A DNA stretch of 56,905 nt. Source: an uncultured Methanobrevibacter sp. (GTDB taxonomy: Archaea > Methanobacteriota > Methanobacteria > Methanobacteriales > Methanobacteriaceae). Each line of letters opens with the position of its first letter. Within the stretch, counting starts at the first letter, position 1. Both the position numbers and the translations under genes were made by a program. The notes below the pieces were generated by a model. It searched no databases and was not told the origin of the DNA. It was given only the letters and a program-made list of their open reading frames with translations. Location of the stretch: NCBI RefSeq assembly GCF_947166415.1, contig NZ_CAMVEE010000010.1, positions 1 to 56,905 on the forward strand, given 5' to 3'. Shown in pieces: positions 20,295-30,388 of the stretch.

Positions 20295-21518
20295 TTATAA
20301 ATCACAATTTATCTTCGAGACATCAATTTTACCAGACATTAACTTAGGAAGTAAAGTATCTCTTAATGATTGTAGTTTTTTAATTTCAATTTTATTTTTA
20401 GTTAAATATTCAAAAAGAGGTTTAAATAGAATGGTTAGATTATAATAGGTTTCTTCATCAGGAATTAAAACTAAAGATTCTTCAAGATGTTGTCTTTTAA
20501 TATGGCCCATTGTTGTTGCTTTATCTTTTGCAATTAGGATAAATTGATCTAAATAAAATTTAGTCCAACAATAATAAAACCATTTATCAAAATTAGAAGA
20601 GGTCACTTTAAAAAGATGTTGGTTAAGTCCACAAGTTCCTCCTGTCCAAATATCGACTAATAAACTTCCAGACCAAGAAAATATGACATCACCATCATAA
20701 ACTATGCATTCTTCTTTAATGTTTTTTGAACATAAATCACTGGATTCATCAAAAAATCCTTGTCGTAATTCTTTAATTTTAAGAACTTTAAATGAATCTT
20801 CAGGAGTTTCAGGAGGAAATTTTTGCATTGCCAATCCATTTTGATAATTAGCTATTCCAGTTAAATTATTTACTTCCCATTCTTTAGGAATTGGTCCAAA
20901 TTCACTACTGACTAAGTCATCTTCGGAATAATTTTCAAAATTTAACAAATAGTTTTTAAAATTTGTATCTATTAATTTTGTTAAATTTTTGTTTATCCTT
21001 TTTAAGACAGAAATTTTCTCATCTATTGTCCATAAAACAGAACTAATTGCTTTTTGTTCATTAATTGAAGGTAATGAAATCTCTAGATTTTTAAAAGTTC
21101 CTCCAGATATTTCTTTAAATGTTGATCCGTTAGAGTTGTTAATAATGTATTTAATATTTAATTTAAGCCAATAATAGAAATATTTGTAATGACAAATTTT
21201 TTCATCACATATTAAACTTTTAAATCCTTGATTTGTTGATAATTCATTCTTAGCTATTGCAATATAACCAATAGGCGCTCTGGAGGTCATTAAGACGGTG
21301 TTTTTTGGAACTAATTTTGCACTAGAATTATTTAATCCTTCTGATGAAATATTACGTTCTCCTCTTGAAATATAAATGTCTTCATAGGAGGATAGATCTT
21401 TAGGAGTTATCCAGCCAATATCTCCATACCAATATTCGTTTTTACTTGTTGATGGAGTGCCTCCTGAAACTACCTCACCAATATCATCAATTTTGTAATA
21501 TTTAAAATCTAAACTCAA
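20295..21518 (-). CDS. hsdS: HsdS type I specificity subunit, copy 2 (expressed form)
   Basis: This complete two-domain specificity protein of 407 residues has TTG start 21518 inside the exchange site, with GGTGAT four bases upstream and a TATA-like stretch in the 140-bp gap before it. It ends properly at NCDL plus stop, only ten bases before the DUF4268 gene. The conserved helices INKNLTKLIDT and LRDTLLPKLMSGKIDVS match the other three copies, while both recognition domains differ. It could be a second active allele or be swapped into the first position. Confidence 0.75.
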   Translation of the reverse strand: MSLDFKYYKIDDIGEVVSGGTPSTSKNEYWYGDIGWITPKDLSSYEDIYISRGERNISSEGLNNSSAKLVPKNTVLMTSRAPIGYIAIAKNELSTNQGFKSLICDEKICHYKYFYYWLKLNIKYIINNSNGSTFKEISGGTFKNLEISLPSINEQKAISSVLWTIDEKISVLKRINKNLTKLIDTNFKNYLLNFENYSEDDLVSSEFGPIPKEWEVNNLTGIANYQNGLAMQKFPPETPEDSFKVLKIKELRQGFFDESSDLCSKNIKEECIVYDGDVIFSWSGSLLVDIWTGGTCGLNQHLFKVTSSNFDKWFYYCWTKFYLDQFILIAKDKATTMGHIKRQHLEESLVLIPDEETYYNLTILFKPLFEYLTKNKIEIKKLQSLRDTLLPKLMSGKIDVSKINCDL

Positions 21519-21656
21519 ATTTATCACCTATACATTGAATTATTATTTTTAACTTATTTTATATAATAATAATATTTAAATTAATAAATGCTTATTAAAT
21601 GCCAAATACACCATAATTGAGTTACATTTATATCAAAAAATTATTTTATTTTATCC

Positions 21657-22877
21657 CTATTCACAATTTATATTACTTACATCGATTTCACCAGACATTA
21701 ACTTCGGAAGTAAAACATCTCTTAAGTTAGTTAATTTATCAATTTTAATTTTATTCAAATTAATTAACTTGTTGAAGTTGATATCAATATTATAAAATTC
21801 ATTAAAAATATTTTCTGGAGGAACATAAATTTGCTTTATTAATAAAACATTCTGATCAATACCTTGACCTTCTCTAGATGCAGGTTTTATAATGTCTTTA
21901 AAATAAGGTATATAATTTTCTATAAATGATTTTAAATAGAATGGATTGATTTTTTCCTCATTAATTCTAAAAACATTGTATGCAGAACTAACTCCGCCAA
22001 TTTGTTCTTCCATCAATCCCCAATTGAGGATTTCTCTACTCATCCCAAATACTAAATCATTTTTATAAATTAATTTAAATTTAGAAGTACTTGCAGAAAG
22101 TTTCTTATTAAATTTATCTTCTCTGGGGTGAATGCCAGTATTTGTAACAGAAAACATTGGAATTGAATCATCATTACTTTTTTCAGTTCTTTTTGTTAAT
22201 ATTTCTTTAAAATCATATATATGCCAAGTTTTTGGAATTAAACCAAATGCAGTGTCATATAATTCATAATCTGAAAAGTCGTTAAAATCAATGAACCAAT
22301 TTTTAAATAATAATTTTCGTTGATGATTTAAATTTTTGTTTAACTTTTTTTTAGTTTTAATTAATTCATCGATAGTGTTCAATATTTCTATAATTTTCTT
22401 TTGATGGAATTCATCTGGAACTTCAACTTCAAAATTACGAATATCTCTTAAAAGTAAATTTTTTTGTGTTGTTCCTCCAGCATATTCGATTAATCTTCTC
22501 TTTTCTGAAATCAAATAATAATATAAAAATTTTGGTAGTATTTTATTTTTATTTGGTTTTATTATTGCTACACTTTTCTGAAATGTTGTTTTTCTAGATA
22601 AGGGAGAATTTACAAAAACAAATTTACCTATTGTTCCACTATTTGTAATAAGTATATCTTCATTTTCTAATCTTGTTCTTTTATCAGTATCTTCAAAATC
22701 ATATTTAGTTATTTGTCTAGCATTGGAATAATGAATTTCACCTTCATCAATATCTTTTACACTAACAAAATAATATCCTGAGTTTTCTTGATTTTCACAG
22801 TCTCCATGTTTACCATCTGTAATTTGTAAACACAAATCTTCTAATTTATATTGTGAATTACTTAATTCTAAACTCAA
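21657..22877 (-). CDS. hsdS: HsdS type I specificity subunit, operon copy
   Basis: This is the specificity subunit directly following hsdM, 38 bp away, and so the copy most likely to be in use. TTG start 22877 is preceded by AGGAGTGGT at good spacing; a longer frame to 22913 lacks a ribosome binding site. It has two recognition domains, a central LNKNLNHQRKLLFKNWF helix, and the terminal LRDVLLPKLMSGEIDVS. It determines which bipartite DNA sequence the HsdM/HsdR complex methylates or cuts. The three repeat classes shared with the other copies mean its domains are replaceable. Confidence 0.85.
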   Translation of the reverse strand: MSLELSNSQYKLEDLCLQITDGKHGDCENQENSGYYFVSVKDIDEGEIHYSNARQITKYDFEDTDKRTRLENEDILITNSGTIGKFVFVNSPLSRKTTFQKSVAIIKPNKNKILPKFLYYYLISEKRRLIEYAGGTTQKNLLLRDIRNFEVEVPDEFHQKKIIEILNTIDELIKTKKKLNKNLNHQRKLLFKNWFIDFNDFSDYELYDTAFGLIPKTWHIYDFKEILTKRTEKSNDDSIPMFSVTNTGIHPREDKFNKKLSASTSKFKLIYKNDLVFGMSREILNWGLMEEQIGGVSSAYNVFRINEEKINPFYLKSFIENYIPYFKDIIKPASREGQGIDQNVLLIKQIYVPPENIFNEFYNIDINFNKLINLNKIKIDKLTNLRDVLLPKLMSGEIDVSNINCE

Positions 22878-22915
22878 ATTTACCACTCCTTTAACTAAAA
22901 GATAATAATTCAAAT

Positions 22916-24418
22916 TTAGAATTCAAAACCAATTTCTTTTAAACTCTGCCTAATTTTATCTTCAAGTTCATTAGATTCTTTAAATAACTCGCCTAATTCA
23001 GTAGTTAATGTTTTCATTTTTTCTTCAAATGGTATTCCATCATCTTCTTCGGGTTTAAATCCAACATAACGTCCAGGAGTTAATATGAAATCATGTTTTT
23101 TAATTTCTTCTAAATCACTAACTTTACAAAATCCTTTTTCATCTTCAAGAGTTCCTTCTTCAAATTTAGTATAAGTGTCAGCAATTAAATCGATATCTTC
23201 ATCAGTTAGTTCACGTAATTTCCTTGAAACCATGGTTCCTAGTTCACGTGCATCAATGAACAATGTTTTTCCTTTTTGTTTTTTATCTCTGTTTAAGAAC
23301 CATAGACAAACTGGTATTCCAGTAGTATAGAATAATTGTGTAGGAAGTGCAACAATACATTCGACAAGATCATCTTCAACAATTGCTTGTCTGATTTTTC
23401 CTTCACCGGATGTTGTTGATGAAAGTGAACCGTTGGCTAATACAAGTCCAATTTTTCCTTTTGGTGATAAGTGATGAATCATATGTTGCATCCATGCGAA
23501 GTTTGCATTTCCTTTTGGAGGTATTCCGTATTTCCATCTAGGGTCATCTGTTATTTGTTCTTGCCCCCATTTTTTAAGGTTGAATGGTGGATTTGCCATT
23601 ACATAATCAGCTTTAAGTGTTGGATGTAAATCATTTAAAAATGTGTCAGCTTGGTGTTCTCCAAGGTCTGCTTCAAGTCCTCTGATAGCTAAATTCATTT
23701 TAGCCATTTTCCAAGTTGTAGGGTTTGATTCCTGACCGTATATTGATATTTTTTTAATGTTTCCACTGTGGTTTTCTATAAAGTTTTTGGACTGGACGAA
23801 CATGCCTCCGGAGCCACAGCACGGGTCGTATACTCTTCCATTGTATGGTTGTAAGACGGAAACTAGAGTTTTTACAACACATGCTGGAGTATAGAACTCT
23901 CCTGCTTTTTTACCTTCAGTTTCTGCAAACATACTTAAACAGTATTCATAAGTACGTCCAAGGATATCTTTTTTATCTCCTTTTTCTGACATTTGGACAT
24001 TTGTGAATATGTCAATAACTTCTCCTAATTTTTGTTTATCAAGTTCTGGTCTTGAGAAGTTTTTAGGTAGTATTCCTTCAAGTGATTTGTTGTTATCTTC
24101 AATAGCTTTCATTGCTTTATCAATTGCCAGACCATTTTCTGCAGTGTTTGCTTTTTTAGCTATTTGGGACCAACGAGCTTCAGGTGGAACAAAGAAAATG
24201 TTTTCTGATGTATATTCATCAATATCTTCTTCAAATCCTTCTCCTTCTTCAACAAGTTCTTGGTATTTTTCTTCAAATTTATCAGATAGATATTTTAGAA
24301 AAATTAATCCCAATACTACATGTTTATATTCTGATGCATCCATTGAACCTCTTAGTTCATCAGCTGCATCCCATATTTGTTTTTCAAAACCTATTTCACT
24401 ACTATTATCTTTTACCAT
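22916..24418 (-). CDS. hsdM: Type I DNA adenine methyltransferase HsdM
   Basis: The 500-residue protein has the N-terminal helical HsdM domain (IWDAADELRGSMDASEYKH) and the SAM-binding motif DPCCGSGG (198-205). The catalytic NPPF motif is at 276-279, and GEFYTP just before the methylase domain is typical of the family. It would transfer methyl groups to adenine N6 in the sequence defined by HsdS. It begins ten bases after the hsdR stop, in one leftward operon hsdR-hsdM-hsdS. Length and motifs are complete, so it should be active. Confidence 0.93.
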   Translation of the reverse strand: MVKDNSSEIGFEKQIWDAADELRGSMDASEYKHVVLGLIFLKYLSDKFEEKYQELVEEGEGFEEDIDEYTSENIFFVPPEARWSQIAKKANTAENGLAIDKAMKAIEDNNKSLEGILPKNFSRPELDKQKLGEVIDIFTNVQMSEKGDKKDILGRTYEYCLSMFAETEGKKAGEFYTPACVVKTLVSVLQPYNGRVYDPCCGSGGMFVQSKNFIENHSGNIKKISIYGQESNPTTWKMAKMNLAIRGLEADLGEHQADTFLNDLHPTLKADYVMANPPFNLKKWGQEQITDDPRWKYGIPPKGNANFAWMQHMIHHLSPKGKIGLVLANGSLSSTTSGEGKIRQAIVEDDLVECIVALPTQLFYTTGIPVCLWFLNRDKKQKGKTLFIDARELGTMVSRKLRELTDEDIDLIADTYTKFEEGTLEDEKGFCKVSDLEEIKKHDFILTPGRYVGFKPEEDDGIPFEEKMKTLTTELGELFKESNELEDKIRQSLKEIGFEF

Positions 24419-24427
24419 TCAAATCAC

Positions 24428-27400
24428 CTAAATTTCAACATCTGCCCATAATTCACATTGTGCAATAACTTTTTCTAAAGCAAATTCCATATCTTCTGGA
24501 GGATATTTATATTTTTTCAGGAGCCTTTTTACAGTTTTTCTCATGTTAGCTCTTGCTGATTCTTTTTTCTGCCAATCAATGGTTCTATTTTTTCGTAAAG
24601 ATTCTGTTAGCTCTTGTGTAATCTTAATTAATGTTTCGTTATCGTAAAACTCGTGGATGTTCTCGGGAAGGGCTATTGCGTTGTAGAAAGCTAATTCCTC
24701 TTCAGACAATCCTAATTCTTCACCTTCTTTGTGTGCATCACGTAGAAGTCTTGCAATCTTTATTAATTCTTCAATAACTTCATCATTAGTGATGTGGCCA
24801 TTAACATAACTATTCATTGTTTGTTTTAAAAGGCTAGAGAATTCTTCAGATTTAACAATGTTTTTACGAGTATAAACTTTTACTTCATCATTAAGTAATT
24901 TTTGTAAAATTGATACAGTTAAATTGGAGGAATCTAATGCGCGTACTTTATCTAAAAATTCAGGGTCAAATAAGGATACTTCTTCACTAACATTTATTAC
25001 ATTAATTACTCCAGTACTTTTAATGGATTGGTTAAGTAAATTTGTAATCTGTTCGTTAATTTGGTGAATGGATAATTTTTTATCTGAAGAAACCTTCACA
25101 ATAACAGTTCGCACTGCTTCAAAGAATGCAGCTTCAAAACGTTCATTTTCTTTAGCCACACTCCTACATAATGATAATGATTTTTTAAGTATTAATGCTT
25201 CTTTTAAAAATAGTTTTTTGGTTTCTTCACGAGATATGTCCTGCATGAAGTTTACTCCACCAGAAATAATTTTTGATCTTTCAAGATTACTGTCACCGAA
25301 GAATTTTGAGTAATCAAATCCGTGGAATAAATCTTGACAAACTTCTAGTTTTTCTTGGAATTTGGTATAAACTTTATGGACATCCATATCCCCATAATTC
25401 TTATTATCTCTTTCTGTGTATTCACTCATTGCTTTTTTAAGCTCTGAAGCTATTCCAATATAATCAACAATGAGTCCTCCTTCTTTTCCTTTGAATACTC
25501 TGTTTACACGTGCAATAGCTTGCATTAAGTTATGGCCTTTCATTGGTTTGTATACATACATTGTTGCAAGGGATGGAACATCAAATCCTGTAAGCCACAT
25601 ATCAACTACAATAGCTATTTTCATTGGGTCGTCATCATCTTTAAATTTCTTTTCAAGTTCTTTTTTATATGATTTATCCCCAATTATTTCATGCCATTCT
25701 TCAGGGTCTTTATTAGAACCACTCATAACCACTTTAACTTTTTCATCCCAATCAGGACGTAGCTCTAATATTTTTTCATACATTTTAATTGCTATTGGTC
25801 TTGAATATGCAACAATCATTGCTTTACCAGTTAATTCATTAGCACGATTGTTTTCATAATGATCAACAATGTCTTTACAGATATCGTCAATTATTTCAGG
25901 AGCTCCAAGCAATGATTCCATTTTACTTAGCTCACGTTTACTTCTCTCAATATTGTACTCTTCAGCTTGTTCTCTAAGTTCCCAATATTTATCATCAATT
26001 TGTTGTAAGACTAACTCATCAAGTTGTATCTCAGCAATACGGCTTTCATAGCTTATTGGTACAGTTGCTCCATCTTCTACTGATTGAGTCATATCATAAA
26101 TATCGATGTAGTCTCCAAATACTTCTCGAGTGTTTTTGTCTGCTCTTGAAATTGGAGTTCCTGTAAATCCAATAAATGTTGCATTTGGAAGTGCGTTGTG
26201 TATTCTTCTTGCAGCACCTATTTTTATTTCACCAGTATCCGGGTCTACTGTTTCTTCTAAACCATATTGGCTACGGTGTGCTTCATCAGATATTACAATT
26301 ACATCATCCCTGTCTGTTAGTGCATCATCGTAATTATCAAATTTCTGCATTGTTGAAAAGAATATTCCATTAGCTTTCCTATCTTTTAGTAAGTCTTTTA
26401 AGTTTTGCATGCTTGTAGCTTGTTTTGGGGTTTGTCTTAAAAAACTACTACATTTACTGAATTGTGAGAATAATTGCCCATCTAAATCATTTCTGTCTGT
26501 AATTACTACGAATGTTGGGCTTTCAAGTTTTTGTTGTAGTTTGTTAACATAAAATACCATGGATAAACTTTTTCCACTTCCTTGAGTGTGCCAGAATACT
26601 CCTGCTTTATGATCGCTTCTAATAGCTTTAACAGTTGAGTTAACGGCTTTATTAACTGCAAAGTATTGATGGTATGCTCCAAGGATTTTAATTTTAGTTG
26701 TTGAATCATTTGAATATAAAATGAAATTCTTTAATATGTCTAAAAATCTTGTTGTATCAAATATTCCTTTAAAGAATGTTGTAAAATCAGCCCATTGTGT
26801 TGTTTCATAACTTCCGTCAGTTGTTTTCCATTCCATGAATCTGTCTTCAGATGCAGTTATTGTTCCTGCTTTTGAAATTGACATATCACTCATTACGCAA
26901 AAAGCATTATAATTAAAAAGTGATGGAATGACTTGCATGTATTTTTTTAATTGATTATAAGCTTCAGAGGTATCTGTGTCTTCTCTTGAAGGAGATTTTA
27001 ACTCACATACTACTAATGGGAATCCATTTACAAAAACAATAATATCTGGACGTTTAATTTCTTTTTCTTCAACAGTCCATTGATTAATAACAGTGAATGC
27101 ATTATTTCCTTGATTTTCAAAATCAATTAATTTAACATGAGTAGATTTTTCTTCTCCATCTTTCCAGTAATTAACATTAACTCCATTTTGAAGATATTCC
27201 ATAAATTTGTTATTTTTATCTTCAACCGAACCAATTCCAAAATCTTGAATTACCGCAACTGCTTTATCAACAGCTTCTTTATCTAATTTATTATTAATTT
27301 GATATAATACATTTAAATCATCCATATAAAGAGGATTTTTATAATCTCTTTCTATATCTGGACCATAATAATACATGTAACCTAAATTTTGAAATAATTC

Positions 27401-27496
27401 AATCAATGATTTTTCATATGCATCTTCATTATAAATGGAAATAAGACCAACCCCTGAGGACATATTATAAGATAAACACAATATTGTATTATTCAT
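24428..27496 (-). CDS. hsdR: Type I restriction endonuclease subunit HsdR
   Basis: The 1022-codon frame encodes a PD-(D/E)xK nuclease (Asp151, Glu165-x-Lys167 in VCELKSP), a superfamily 2 translocase with Walker A GSGKS (306-310) and DEAHR (about 400), helicase motif VI around ARVNRVFKGKEGG, and a C-terminal helical domain. It forms the cutting and DNA-pumping subunit with HsdM and HsdS. TATATAAAT lies only about ten bases before the first ATG, so the true start may be the ATG at 27463 (MSSGVGLISIYNEDAYEKSL). It opens the operon. Confidence 0.92.
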   Translation of the reverse strand: MNNTILCLSYNMSSGVGLISIYNEDAYEKSLIELFQNLGYMYYYGPDIERDYKNPLYMDDLNVLYQINNKLDKEAVDKAVAVIQDFGIGSVEDKNNKFMEYLQNGVNVNYWKDGEEKSTHVKLIDFENQGNNAFTVINQWTVEEKEIKRPDIIVFVNGFPLVVCELKSPSREDTDTSEAYNQLKKYMQVIPSLFNYNAFCVMSDMSISKAGTITASEDRFMEWKTTDGSYETTQWADFTTFFKGIFDTTRFLDILKNFILYSNDSTTKIKILGAYHQYFAVNKAVNSTVKAIRSDHKAGVFWHTQGSGKSLSMVFYVNKLQQKLESPTFVVITDRNDLDGQLFSQFSKCSSFLRQTPKQATSMQNLKDLLKDRKANGIFFSTMQKFDNYDDALTDRDDVIVISDEAHRSQYGLEETVDPDTGEIKIGAARRIHNALPNATFIGFTGTPISRADKNTREVFGDYIDIYDMTQSVEDGATVPISYESRIAEIQLDELVLQQIDDKYWELREQAEEYNIERSKRELSKMESLLGAPEIIDDICKDIVDHYENNRANELTGKAMIVAYSRPIAIKMYEKILELRPDWDEKVKVVMSGSNKDPEEWHEIIGDKSYKKELEKKFKDDDDPMKIAIVVDMWLTGFDVPSLATMYVYKPMKGHNLMQAIARVNRVFKGKEGGLIVDYIGIASELKKAMSEYTERDNKNYGDMDVHKVYTKFQEKLEVCQDLFHGFDYSKFFGDSNLERSKIISGGVNFMQDISREETKKLFLKEALILKKSLSLCRSVAKENERFEAAFFEAVRTVIVKVSSDKKLSIHQINEQITNLLNQSIKSTGVINVINVSEEVSLFDPEFLDKVRALDSSNLTVSILQKLLNDEVKVYTRKNIVKSEEFSSLLKQTMNSYVNGHITNDEVIEELIKIARLLRDAHKEGEELGLSEEELAFYNAIALPENIHEFYDNETLIKITQELTESLRKNRTIDWQKKESARANMRKTVKRLLKKYKYPPEDMEFALEKVIAQCELWADVEI

Positions 27497-27627
27497 ATTT
27501 ATATAACCATGTACTATTAAGTTTTACTAAGTTCGTTAATAATAATCAAAATGCATATTATGTGTGTTAGAAAAATTTTAATCCAATAATAAACCAAAAA
27601 TAATTATTTAAAATTAAATATGTTATT

Positions 27628-29178
27628 TTATTCATCTAATTTGAAATTATTAATATATCTTTTAGAATTGGATCTATATGGAGAATCATCACCTTTAATT
27701 GAAAAATTCAAATTACAATTAACTTTTAAATAGGATAATAGTATAATTTCAACAATTTCTTCAAAAAATCCTGCTTGATTAGCAATATCTTTAAGACAAT
27801 TGGCAGAGTATAATTGTGTATTAATATCGTCATACATCAAGTCTATTAATTCTTTTTGAGAATTTTTATTAAAAACTTGTTTGGCATGATGTTTTATTTT
27901 ATTTACTATTTTATCAATATCTCCAGAAGTTAATCTAAATTTTCCGGAATGTATGACTTTATTCCTATAAACTTCAATCGAAGTAACAACATAATTCATC
28001 TTAAAAAAATTAGAAACAAGATTGACATCTCTTTTGTTATGATTAGATGATAAAAAATTATTTTCAATATTATTTAGAATTATAAAGATTTCATTTTGCA
28101 AAATCTCTAAAAGTTTTGTATTATCTAATTTTAAATATCGGAACCTTTTTGTTAATTCTTTATTAAAATTAACTCTTTGATTTCTATTTGAATCATCGCT
28201 TTTATTATTTTTAAAAACTTCCATGAATGCAGAACACAATATAAGTCGCACTTCTAGATATGGTTCATTTTTAATCCAAACATAATAATCTAATAAATAA
28301 TCTATATCAATTTCACCATTCTTACTCTCACAATAATTATCATATATGGAATTGATGAAATTAATAAAATTTATAGATATATTCCAAAAAATAGAGTTTC
28401 CATTAATTTTATGAACATTTTTTGATTTGATTTTAATTTCAAGTTTATTATTTTCATATTGGATAATTTTCATTCTTGAAGGCAATAAATTAGAATCATA
28501 AAATCTAAATAGGCCATCAAAATTATTAATAATTTCTATGAATTTTTCTTCACTATCATCAAATTCATAATATAAGAAAGTATCCTTGCCTAAAAGTTGA
28601 TTAAATGATTCTTGTTGTTTTTTAAGTAATTCATTGAATTTTAAAATAGATTCTTCTGATTCATCTTCTTTTTTAAAATCTTCAGTATTACATGATTTCA
28701 AATAAATCTCATTTAATTTTTCAGATTTAAATCTTTCATAATAAGGATGGTAAAGACCTTCATATTCTAGAATAGACCATACTTTTTTTATTCCATTTTT
28801 TGGAACATAGCCTTTATGAATAAAAATTATTTCATCACAAGTTCCAACAACCTTGTGAGTGTATTCCCACATATTGAATGTATCATCATTTATATGAAAA
28901 CCATGAATATGAATATCATATTTGTCTGTAGAACATTTAATGTTAAACTTTACATTATCAACATCACTAAATCTCCTGCAAAAGGGGGCTTTAATTTCAA
29001 AAACATGAATCCGGCATGATATTGTAATTGAGTCATAAATATTAATGTTGATATCTGACAACTTAAAATACTTTTTATTTTCATGAAATAAACCACCATC
29101 ATTTATTTTAAAATTATAATGATTTTCATCATCTTTTTTAAAATTTAATGGAGGAATAATTGGAATTTTATAACACAT
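27628..29178 (-). CDS. Putative HEPN-type defence protein
   Basis: The 516-residue protein begins with a beta-rich domain of about 200 residues. Its C-terminal half is helical and contains YRNKVIHSG, an R-x4-H motif as found at the RNase centre of HEPN domains. This two-part layout (beta-rich front, HEPN rear) recalls ApeA-type abortive-infection proteins, but similarity beyond layout cannot be judged by eye. It lies just upstream of hsdR in the same orientation with its own spacing, as part of the defence island. It is very A+T-rich and Asn/Lys-heavy, unlike the virion genes. Assignment is tentative. Confidence 0.4.
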   Translation of the reverse strand: MCYKIPIIPPLNFKKDDENHYNFKINDGGLFHENKKYFKLSDININIYDSITISCRIHVFEIKAPFCRRFSDVDNVKFNIKCSTDKYDIHIHGFHINDDTFNMWEYTHKVVGTCDEIIFIHKGYVPKNGIKKVWSILEYEGLYHPYYERFKSEKLNEIYLKSCNTEDFKKEDESEESILKFNELLKKQQESFNQLLGKDTFLYYEFDDSEEKFIEIINNFDGLFRFYDSNLLPSRMKIIQYENNKLEIKIKSKNVHKINGNSIFWNISINFINFINSIYDNYCESKNGEIDIDYLLDYYVWIKNEPYLEVRLILCSAFMEVFKNNKSDDSNRNQRVNFNKELTKRFRYLKLDNTKLLEILQNEIFIILNNIENNFLSSNHNKRDVNLVSNFFKMNYVVTSIEVYRNKVIHSGKFRLTSGDIDKIVNKIKHHAKQVFNKNSQKELIDLMYDDINTQLYSANCLKDIANQAGFFEEIVEIILLSYLKVNCNLNFSIKGDDSPYRSNSKRYINNFKLDE

Positions 29179-29449
29179 AACAAATTCTCCAGATTATTAA
29201 ATATCATGGTACTTTAATCATTAATTCTATTTCTTTAATATAAGCTATTTATTGTGCTTTTTGTTTTAGATATCATCAAATACCTTTCAAAAGCAATTCT
29301 CCATTAATATTTAATTGGATATTAACATTAGTATTTTTTGTAAGTATATGTTTATTAAATATTATTTTTAACTAGTAAAATTACAATCTAATATAAATTT
29401 TGCCTCAGACTTTTATAATTTGTTATTCAGATATTAAATAGTGATTATC

Positions 29450-29893
29450 ATGACCGAAGACAGATTTAGAAAATACGACGAACTTGAAGATGATGAAAAA
29501 GAAGTGCTTGATGCTTTCAGACAAATGAAGCTAATGTCAGACTACAACAGATTCAAATTATACAAATTCAAAGTTGAAGATTTAATAAAAGATTATGAAC
29601 AATTAAAACAACTCAGAGAAAACATCCAGGAAAAATATTTCTCAATCTATGAAGAACTTCTAAATGAAGAGCTAATCGAAGGCGAACTTGATGCTAGTAT
29701 TTGGGGAATCACCAGAGATTATGAAAATGAAACATGGAACTCAGAACTGAAACTGATGAGTGAAATCAAAACCAATTTTGACATAGCTATTAAAATGATT
29801 GAGTCTGGCGAGCAGATCAATCAATTATTGATGCCGAAAATAATTTTTAGCAATATTAACAAATATTATTGTGAAAACAAATCACTCCTATAA
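29450..29893 (+). CDS. Hypothetical helical acidic protein
   Basis: Start ATG 29450 has GTGATTATC upstream, the same leader used by portal and capsid genes. The 147-residue product is rich in Glu, Lys and Leu, predicted helical or coiled-coil throughout, with no membrane helix. No family recognised. TTTTATAAT near 29410 is a possible TATA box. It is the first gene after the defence island and shares gene style with the virion genes, so a structural or assembly role is possible. Confidence 0.5.
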   Translation: MTEDRFRKYDELEDDEKEVLDAFRQMKLMSDYNRFKLYKFKVEDLIKDYEQLKQLRENIQEKYFSIYEELLNEELIEGELDASIWGITRDYENETWNSELKLMSEIKTNFDIAIKMIESGEQINQLLMPKIIFSNINKYYCENKSLL

Positions 29894-29904
29894 ACTTGTT
29901 TTCT

Positions 29905-29959
29905 AATAGAAATAAGTCAGAGAAAATTAACCCTTAACAATTATTGGCTTATTTCTATT
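29905..29959. terminator. Hairpin between convergent genes
   Basis: AATAGAAATAAG (29905-29916) is an exact inverted repeat of CTTATTTCTATT (29948-29959). It sits between the stop codons of two convergent genes, as expected for a bidirectional terminator. Confidence 0.5.
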
Positions 29960-30244
29960 CTATCCCTTCACACCAATTAGAATATGTTCCTTTAACTTCT
30001 CACTTAAATCGAATGCCAACCTGTCCCATAAATTATATTCCTCATAATCTGAATCTTCACGATAATCTTCGAGCTTAAAATCAAAGCCAACACCATATTC
30101 GTCTGCAATTGTTTTTATTTTTTTATAATAGTTCTTGGAGTGTTCCAACAGATTATATTCATCGGCCCAGTTAATGTTGTGTTCTCCCTGTATCGCACCT
30201 ATGCGATACATGTCATTAAGACTTTCTTCAAGTGTTTTTTCCAT
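29960..30244 (-). CDS. Hypothetical 94-residue acidic protein
   Basis: Start ATG 30244 is preceded by AAAGGTGAT at standard spacing; a GTG at 30253 is part of that site. The product is acidic and helical, with aromatic residues (NINWADEYNLLEHSKNYYKKIK, EDSDYEEYNLWDRLAFDL). No family recognised. It stands alone on the minus strand between virion genes, as small regulators or anti-host proteins often do. Confidence 0.5.
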   Translation of the reverse strand: MEKTLEESLNDMYRIGAIQGEHNINWADEYNLLEHSKNYYKKIKTIADEYGVGFDFKLEDYREDSDYEEYNLWDRLAFDLSEKLKEHILIGVKG

Positions 30245-30313
30245 TTTTATCACCTTTGAAATTAATTATTGGAATTTTTACATTATAGTGTTTTCGCTTA
30301 AAAAAGTAGCTAT

Positions 30314-30373
30314 ACTATATAAATATTTATATATTATAAATAATAAATTATATAATAAATTAGATAATAATTT
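30314..30373 (+). promoter_or_regulatory. Late-type promoter of the capsid operon
   Basis: ACTATATAAATATTTATATA is followed by AATAATAAATTATATAATAA, then GTGGAGGA. Same family as the portal promoter, here driving the decoration protein and both capsid proteins. Confidence 0.5.
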
Positions 30374-30388
30374 AAGTGGAGGACATTT

